A DNA stretch of 64,000 bases from UBA8389 sp942493385. GTDB taxonomy: Bacteria; Bacteroidota; Bacteroidia; Bacteroidales; UBA1402. The stretch is from NCBI GenBank assembly GCA_942493385.1, contig OW818699.1:2666001-2730000 (forward strand), written 5' to 3'. The notes under the pieces are model-generated. The model did not search any database and was not told the origin of the DNA. It worked only from the letters and a program-made list of their open reading frames with translations. Both the position numbers and the translations under genes were made by a program. Position 1 is the first letter of the stretch. Each line of letters begins with the position of its first letter. This document shows, piece after piece, positions 58,649 through 64,000 of this stretch.

Positions 58649-58679
58649 TTGAATTTTCGGCTGAAAATACCGTTCTTTG
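58649..58679 (+). promoter_or_regulatory. Possible promoter of the M24 peptidase-gcvP operon
   Basis: TTG at 58649-58651, 20 nt, GTTCTTTG at 58672-58679. The spacing and TTTG half are right but the first two bases of the -7 element are GT in place of TA, so it is a weaker match. Confidence 0.4.
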
Positions 58680-58701
58680 TCTGCATAAAAATTTAGTATT
58701 T

Positions 58702-59859
58702 ATGACAAAGGAACTTTCGAAAAGACTGGCAAAAATCCGTGAACAATTGATCCTAAGCGGTGTGGATGCTTGCCTTCTCTCAACGACTGTCAACATATTA
58801 TACGCTAACGGAAGCATTTTCAGCGGCTATTATTACATTCCGGTCGAAGGGGACCCCATTCGATTCGTCAAACGGCCGGTCGGCTTGACAGGTGAAAACA
58901 TACAATACATTCGCAAACCCGAGCAACTTCCCGAGCTCTTGAAGGAGTTGGGACATTCATTACCCGAAAGACTGATGCTGGAGGGCGACGAAATGAGTCA
59001 CGGAGATTGGATGCGCCTACAAGCATGCTTCCCGGGCGTGGAACTAATCAACGGCACCAACGATCTTCGAAAAGTGCGTAGTATCAAGACCGACTTCGAA
59101 GTCAGTCTTATTCGAGCTTCGGCCGAAGCCCATGTTCGAGCATACAAGCGCATCCCTGAGGTCTATCGCCCAGGCATGACGGACAATGCTTTCTCCATCG
59201 AAATCGAACGACTGATGCGATTGGAAGGGAATTTGGGTCTATTTCGAACCTTCGGTGACATGGAAGCCTTTATGGGAAGCATTCTCACCGGTGATAATGC
59301 CGCTGTGGCTTCACCATATGACTTCGCACTTGGAGGAGCGGGAACCGTTTCAAACCCCATCGGTGCAGCCGGCTTGGAACTTCTGCCTGGCAAAAGCATC
59401 ATGATTGATATGGCGGGGAATTTTACAGGATACCTAGACGACCTGACTCGTACGTTTTCTATCGGCAAGCTTACAGAAAATGCTTATAAAGCCCATCAGG
59501 TTTCCATAGAAATCCAAGAAAGGCTGATGGAAGAGTTGAAAGAAGGAGCCGTTTGTGAAGACCTTTGGGAGTTATCCCTGAGAATGGCTACCGATGCAGG
59601 ATTGGCTGACTGCTACATGGGCACCACCCAACAGGCAAAATTCGTAGGTCATGGTGTTGGTATCGTAATCAACGAGTTACCCGTCCTTGCCACTCGCTCC
59701 AGAGATATACTGAAAGCAAACATGACCATAGCCATCGAACCAAAATTCGTCATCGAAGGCGTAGGTGCCGTTGGTGTAGAAGACACCTTCCTGATTAAAA
59801 AATACGGATGCGAGCGATTGACCAAACTTGATTACGACATTGTAGACCTTACAAAATAA
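58702..59859 (+). CDS. M24 family metallopeptidase (Xaa-Pro peptidase-like)
   Basis: The 385-residue protein has a creatinase-type N-domain and a pita-bread catalytic domain with metal ligands visible in MIDMAGNFTGYLDDLTRTFS (two Asp), GHGVGIVINELP (His), IAIEPKF (Glu) and VGVEDTF (Glu). It is likely a cytoplasmic Xaa-Pro peptidase. It lies 14 bp before gcvP; a link between proline peptide turnover and glycine cleavage is only contextual. Confidence 0.88.
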   Translation: MTKELSKRLAKIREQLILSGVDACLLSTTVNILYANGSIFSGYYYIPVEGDPIRFVKRPVGLTGENIQYIRKPEQLPELLKELGHSLPERLMLEGDEMSHGDWMRLQACFPGVELINGTNDLRKVRSIKTDFEVSLIRASAEAHVRAYKRIPEVYRPGMTDNAFSIEIERLMRLEGNLGLFRTFGDMEAFMGSILTGDNAAVASPYDFALGGAGTVSNPIGAAGLELLPGKSIMIDMAGNFTGYLDDLTRTFSIGKLTENAYKAHQVSIEIQERLMEELKEGAVCEDLWELSLRMATDAGLADCYMGTTQQAKFVGHGVGIVINELPVLATRSRDILKANMTIAIEPKFVIEGVGAVGVEDTFLIKKYGCERLTKLDYDIVDLTK

Positions 59860-59873
59860 AAACAGAGCATACC

Positions 59874-62711
59874 ATGAATGAATTTTCTTCCCGGCATATT
59901 GGCATTCAACCGGACGATCAAAAAGAAATGCTTTTAAAAATCGGATTCGACAGCATGCAGGATTTAATTCAGAAAACCATACCTGAAGACATCCACTTGA
60001 CGGAAGAATTGGATCTGGCACCGGCTATGACGGAAGGTCAGTATGCAGAACATATCAATGAAATCGCTTCCAAAAACAAATGTTTCACTTCGTACATCGG
60101 TTCAGGCTGGTACGATACGTTCACGCCTGCTGTCATTCAGCGGAATGTTTTTGAAAATCCATCCTGGTATACCTCCTATACGCCCTATCAAGCTGAGATT
60201 TCTCAGGGCAGACTGGAGGCTTTGCTCAATTTCCAGACTGTCATCACTCAATTGACAGGTTTGCCGCTAACAAACGCTTCCATGCTGGATGACAGCACGT
60301 CGGCTGCCGAAGCGGCCAATATGTTTTTCAACCTTCGAAGCCGCGAGCAGGAAGCAGCAGGTGCCAATATCTTGTTTGTGGACGAAGCGGTTTTTGCACA
60401 ATCTAAGGCGGTGCTGAACACCCGCTGCATTCCGCAAGGCATTCAATTGGAATTTGGCGAATATACCACCTTTAAACCATCAAAAGCCCACTTCGCAGCC
60501 ATCGTGCAATACCCCAATGCCGACGGACAGGTGGACAACCTGGAATACTTCATTGACTCGATGCACAAGGCAGGACTTAAGGTCGCCGTAGGTGCGGATT
60601 TACTAAGCCTTTGCATCTTGCAAGCACCTGGGAATTGGGGAGCCGATGTGGTTTACGGTACTTCCCAGCGATTTGGTATACCCATGGGATTTGGCGGACC
60701 GGCAGCAGGTTTCTTTGCCACCAAGGATGAATTCAAACGATCGATACCTGGCCGCATCATCGGCATTTCAAAGGATAAAAACGGCAAAACAGCCTTACGC
60801 CTGGCTTTGCAAACCCGGGAACAGCACATTAAAAGAGAGAAGGCGACTTCGAATATTTGTACTGCTACCGCACTGATGGCCAGTATGGCAGGTTTCTATG
60901 CCGTCTATCACGGTTACGAGGGCCTGCAAGCCATTGCCAGACGCATCCACGGCATAGCTTCTTACCTGAATGACGCGCTGGCCGTATACGGATATGCACA
61001 ACTCAACGATAACTTCTTCGATACGTTGAAAATCAAATTGCCAATAACTGTCAAAGCGTCCAAGATTAATGTGTTGGCCCTCGAATACGATGTGAATTTC
61101 CGCTATTTCGAAAGCGGCGAAATCGGCGTTAGCATCGATGAAACGACCGATGCGGACGACGTTGACGTATTGTTGGACATTTTTGCCATAGCTGCTGGCA
61201 ATCAAGCCAGCTTCACACAAGTTGAAGACTTCGGCTCCATTCTTTCACTCGACGAAAGCCTATTGCGTAAAGATAAATTTTTGCAGGAGGAAGCCTTCAA
61301 AGCTTACAGGAGCGAAACGGACATGATGCGCTACATCAAGAAGTTGGAACGAAGGGATATCTCCCTCACCCACTCCATGATATCACTGGGGTCCTGCACC
61401 ATGAAGCTGAACGCGGCCTCCGAAATGCTGCCTCTCAGCCAAGCCGGATTCATGAACATTCACCCCTTTGCACCAACCGATCAAGTACAAGGCTATCTGG
61501 AAATGATTTCGAATTTTGAAAAGATGCTCACCGTCATCACCGGTTTCGAAGGCTGCAGCCTTCAGCCGAATTCTGGTGCTGCAGGAGAATATGCCGGATT
61601 GAGGGTAATAAGGGAGTATTTCAATTCCATTGGGGAAACGCAGCGCAAACTGGTACTGATTCCTTCCTCTGCACACGGTACCAATCCCGCCAGCGCCATA
61701 CAGGCAGGTTTCGACATTCTGACAGTGTCTTGCGATGAAAAAGGCAATGTGGACATCAACGACTGGGAAAGCAAAGCCTCCGAAAACGCAGCCGTTCTTG
61801 CCGGTTGTATGATCACCTACCCTTCAACGCACGGTATTTTTGAAAAGCAAATCCGACGGATGTGCGACATCATTCATCAAAACGGTGGCCAGGTCTATAT
61901 GGACGGGGCCAACATGAACGCTCAGGTCGGAATCACTTCCCCTGGCTTCATTGGTGCTGACGTTTGCCACCTGAATTTGCACAAGACCTTTGCCATGCCA
62001 CACGGTGGTGGCGGACCAGGCGTCGGTCCAATTTGCTGTGCAGCCCACTTGGTGAACTTCCTGCCTGGGCATCCACATTCGGGGAATGCAATGAACACGG
62101 TGGCATCTGCCCCATATGGAAGCGCGATGATGTTGCCCGTCAGTTATGGCTACGTTTGCATGCTTGGTCGCGATGGTGTCAAAATGGCTTCTGAAATCGC
62201 CATCTTGAGTGCCAACTACCTTGCAGAATCACTGAAAGATTTGTTCCCGATTTTGTTCCGCGGCGAAGACGGACGTGTTGGACACGAAGTAATTCTTGAC
62301 TGCCGCGGCTTCAAAAATGCTGGCATCAGCGAAACCGATATTGCCAAACGGTTGATGGACTTTGGCTTCCACGCTCCGACTCTTTCATTCCCGGTTCATG
62401 GCACTTTAATGGTCGAACCGACCGAAAGTGAGAGCTTGTCCGAACTTAAACGTTTCATTGAAACAATGGAGTGTATTTATAAGGAAATCAAAGAGATAGA
62501 GAATGGAGAATTCAGTCAGACTGACAATGTTCTGGTTCAGGCGCCCCATGCGGAATACGAACTGACTGCCGACGAATGGGGTCATTCCTACCCAAGAAGC
62601 AAGGCTGGTTTTCCCCTACCCTGGATTCGTGAGAACAAGTTCCAATTATCGGTAGCACGGGTGGACAATGCCTGGGGTGACCGAAATTTGGTTTGCAGTT
62701 GTCAACAATAA
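59874..62711 (+). CDS. gcvP: Glycine dehydrogenase (decarboxylating), P protein
   Basis: The 945-residue protein is the fused, full-length P protein of the glycine cleavage system. The N-terminal half starts SRHIGIQPDDQKEML, and the C-terminal half has the PLP lysine Lys704 in HLNLHKTFAMPHGGGGPG. It decarboxylates glycine and passes the aminomethyl group to the lipoylated H protein. gcvT and gcvH are not in the window. lipB, needed to lipoylate the H protein, is nearby at 55 kb. Confidence 0.97.
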   Translation: MNEFSSRHIGIQPDDQKEMLLKIGFDSMQDLIQKTIPEDIHLTEELDLAPAMTEGQYAEHINEIASKNKCFTSYIGSGWYDTFTPAVIQRNVFENPSWYTSYTPYQAEISQGRLEALLNFQTVITQLTGLPLTNASMLDDSTSAAEAANMFFNLRSREQEAAGANILFVDEAVFAQSKAVLNTRCIPQGIQLEFGEYTTFKPSKAHFAAIVQYPNADGQVDNLEYFIDSMHKAGLKVAVGADLLSLCILQAPGNWGADVVYGTSQRFGIPMGFGGPAAGFFATKDEFKRSIPGRIIGISKDKNGKTALRLALQTREQHIKREKATSNICTATALMASMAGFYAVYHGYEGLQAIARRIHGIASYLNDALAVYGYAQLNDNFFDTLKIKLPITVKASKINVLALEYDVNFRYFESGEIGVSIDETTDADDVDVLLDIFAIAAGNQASFTQVEDFGSILSLDESLLRKDKFLQEEAFKAYRSETDMMRYIKKLERRDISLTHSMISLGSCTMKLNAASEMLPLSQAGFMNIHPFAPTDQVQGYLEMISNFEKMLTVITGFEGCSLQPNSGAAGEYAGLRVIREYFNSIGETQRKLVLIPSSAHGTNPASAIQAGFDILTVSCDEKGNVDINDWESKASENAAVLAGCMITYPSTHGIFEKQIRRMCDIIHQNGGQVYMDGANMNAQVGITSPGFIGADVCHLNLHKTFAMPHGGGGPGVGPICCAAHLVNFLPGHPHSGNAMNTVASAPYGSAMMLPVSYGYVCMLGRDGVKMASEIAILSANYLAESLKDLFPILFRGEDGRVGHEVILDCRGFKNAGISETDIAKRLMDFGFHAPTLSFPVHGTLMVEPTESESLSELKRFIETMECIYKEIKEIENGEFSQTDNVLVQAPHAEYELTADEWGHSYPRSKAGFPLPWIRENKFQLSVARVDNAWGDRNLVCSCQQ

Positions 62712-62713
62712 TG

Positions 62714-62743
62714 TTGTGATTTAAATATAATATTCTATTTTTG
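62714..62743 (+). promoter_or_regulatory. Promoter of the 62796 gene
   Basis: TTG at 62714-62716, 19 nt, TATTTTTG at 62736-62743: both halves match the Bacteroidota promoter, right after the gcvP stop. The start point would be about 62750, with a leader of about 45 nt. Confidence 0.75.
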
Positions 62744-62795
62744 CAGTACTATATTGATAATGCTATTGCATAAACTGAATAATTAATCAACAACC

Positions 62796-63344
62796 ATGAA
62801 AAAAAATCTATCACTGATTATTTTGTGTATAACCGCGTTTTCAACCATTCATGCACAAACCTACAGTGAAAAGGTCGAAATGTATGACACCCACCAATAT
62901 GTAAAACAGTTTGGTGATCCTTACAGCCCAGTACTTGCTGGTGTCGCGTCGTATTTCATTCCGGGTTTGGGTCAAATGATCTGTGATGAAGGCCCAAGGG
63001 GGCTTGCATTTCTAGGGGGCTATACTGGATGTTTTGCTTTAATGACTTTGGGTTATATTGATATGTACGTATCAGTTGTTGAAAATTTGGAAATCAACTC
63101 AAACGGCCCCGTCGCAATCAGAGGACGAGAGAAAATGGCAATTGGTGTTGCAGGCATGGCAGGAATTGGTCTTTGGTCCATCATCGATGCCGTCCACGTT
63201 GCCAAAGTGAACAACATGTATTACCGAGACCAATCCAAGCGTACGTCAGGCATTAATTTGGAAATTGCCCCTTATGCAGAGCCGATCACCATGTTCAATC
63301 AGGTGACTGTACCGGTAGGCTTGACATTAAAAGCCACCTTTTAA
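62796..63344 (+). CDS. Small exported membrane protein, uncharacterised
   Basis: The 182-residue protein has a signal peptide (MKKNLSLIILCITAFSTIHAQ), a hydrophobic segment with SYFIPGLGQMICDEGPRGLAFL, another near 65-85 and a third near 115-135, then a polar C-terminus. The PGLGQ motif followed by two membrane segments recalls the DUF5683-type Bacteroidota proteins; I cannot place it firmly. Own promoter at 62714-62743; the terminator at 63405 follows. Function unknown. Confidence 0.65.
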   Translation: MKKNLSLIILCITAFSTIHAQTYSEKVEMYDTHQYVKQFGDPYSPVLAGVASYFIPGLGQMICDEGPRGLAFLGGYTGCFALMTLGYIDMYVSVVENLEINSNGPVAIRGREKMAIGVAGMAGIGLWSIIDAVHVAKVNNMYYRDQSKRTSGINLEIAPYAEPITMFNQVTVPVGLTLKATF

Positions 63345-63404
63345 ATCCCGTATTTTTGTCGCTTAGCATTGCCAAAGTCTGACAAGCAGTCCTTATTCCT
63401 GCTT

Positions 63405-63449
63405 AAATCCTGCCAAATCGTCCGAAGGACTTATTCAGGCAGGATTTTT
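63405..63449 (+). terminator. Intrinsic terminator before grpE
   Basis: AAATCCTGCC (63405-63414) and GGCAGGATTT (63438-63447) form a perfect 10-bp stem; an inner GTCC...GGAC hairpin (63419-63430) fills the loop; T residues follow. Confidence 0.88.
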
Positions 63450-63477
63450 GCTGTCTCTTAATCGCAAATAAACGAAC

Positions 63478-63545
63478 GTTTTGAGTAGCGAGTGCAGAGG
63501 CGAAGCTTGCTTCGACTATGCCGAGTCACGAGAAACGACTATTTA
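63478..63545. repeat. Palindromic unit in the grpE leader
   Basis: A 6-bp perfect hairpin CGAAGC-TT-GCTTCG (63501-63514) lies inside a wider imperfect dyad (GAGTGCAGAGGC ... GACTATGCCGAGTC), between the terminator at 63449 and grpE. It looks like an intergenic palindromic repeat unit or a leader structure. No TAnnTTTG promoter is seen between 63450 and grpE. Confidence 0.45.
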
Positions 63546-63564
63546 GAATAAAAGAACCAGAAAA

Positions 63565-64000
63565 ATGAAGCATACGAAATCAGAAAGCAGTACCGGCCAC
63601 AAGGTGAAAGTCGACGACAATGAGCCTGTAAAACAGCCTGTAGATGCCCAGGAATCAGAAATACCGGCAACCGAAGATCAGCCTGCCGAAAACGAGCTGG
63701 ACAGTACCAAAAAGGCTTTGGAAGAACTCCAAGCCAAATACAACCAACTTAATGATACCTATTTACGTAGTCTAGCTGAGTTTGACAATTATCGAAAACG
63801 CAGCATGCGTGAAAAGGTTGACCTCATTAAGAGCGGCGGCGAAAACGTACTCGTTAGTGTACTGACTGTCGTGGATGATATGGAACGCGGGCTTGCAGCA
63901 ATGAAAGATACGCAAGACGTTGTTGCTGTCAAAGAAGGCATGGATATCATTTACGGTAAGTTGCAGAGTTTTCTGAAGCAAAACGGTGTGTCAGCTATTG
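63565..64000 (+). CDS. grpE: Nucleotide exchange factor GrpE, N-terminal part
   Basis: The frame opens with ATG at 63565 and runs off the right edge (145 codons seen). An acidic, disordered head (DNEPVKQPVDAQESEIPATE) is followed by a long coiled coil and the GrpE core with YLRSLAEFDNYRKRSMRE, VLTVVDDMERGL and IYGKLQSFLKQNGV. GrpE releases ADP from DnaK; dnaJ probably follows outside the window. The gap upstream holds a terminator and a palindromic unit. Confidence 0.95.
   Translation, partial: MKHTKSESSTGHKVKVDDNEPVKQPVDAQESEIPATEDQPAENELDSTKKALEELQAKYNQLNDTYLRSLAEFDNYRKRSMREKVDLIKSGGENVLVSVLTVVDDMERGLAAMKDTQDVVAVKEGMDIIYGKLQSFLKQNGVSAI

Overview
The window is chromosomal core sequence from a member of the Bacteroidota, most likely order Bacteroidales. 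Four things point there. Many genes are preceded by the phylum-specific promoter (TTG, 19-21 nt, TAnnTTTG) and few by a Shine-Dalgarno sequence. Several products belong to Bacteroidota-restricted families (DUF3078, DUF177/L32/FabH order, Porin_10-like porin, BACON-type lipoprotein, WG-repeat protein). A Bacteroidales-1/6S-type RNA lies just downstream of rplT. One complete rRNA operon carries the usual tRNA-Ile(GAT) and tRNA-Ala(TGC). I cannot assign a genus. I see no prophage, insertion sequence, CRISPR array or secretion-system island.

Layout. 1-3.6 kb (-): pheT start, dapA, a small conserved protein, ligA. 3.7-8.1 kb: an outer-membrane porin overlapped by an anchored solute-binding protein, converging on a DUF3078 outer-membrane protein. 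8.2-14.3 kb (+): pyrG-yidC, then a class A penicillin-binding protein. 14.4-17.4 kb (-): GumN-like protein, pyrC, dolichol-phosphate-mannose-synthase-like glycosyltransferase. 17.5-24.1 kb (+): mfd, then thrS-infC-rpmI-rplT from a promoter inside the end of mfd, closed by a terminator and followed by the 6S-like RNA.

24.5-36.2 kb is the more accessory stretch. It holds an outer-membrane beta-barrel, a BACON-repeat lipoprotein, a WG-repeat protein, a short-chain dehydrogenase with a polytopic membrane protein, a GH53 galactanase, a beta-helix protein and a long TPR protein. 36.3-45.8 kb (-) is housekeeping: def, ruvX, ribE, lemA/TPM, mnmA, era-der, fabH, rpmF and DUF177. Between der and mnmA there is an unexplained, self-contained transcription unit (promoter plus terminator, about 145 nt) that looks like an undescribed small RNA.

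46-51.5 kb (-) is the rRNA operon, with its promoter, two boxA-like elements and a 16S processing stem. 51.6-64 kb holds an M3-like metallopeptidase lipoprotein, an M48 peptidase, a TerB-like protein, lipB, a DUF3298 lipoprotein-rsmG-MBL hydrolase operon, hsp20 with an unusual leader, an M24 peptidase-gcvP pair, a small membrane protein and the start of grpE.

Functionally most of the window is translation, envelope biogenesis and basic metabolism. The points most worth a second look are regulatory: the 41.2-41.4 kb RNA candidate, the 6S-like RNA, the hsp20 leader, the inverted repeat touching the 28975 start codon, and two genes whose promoters leave almost no 5' untranslated region.
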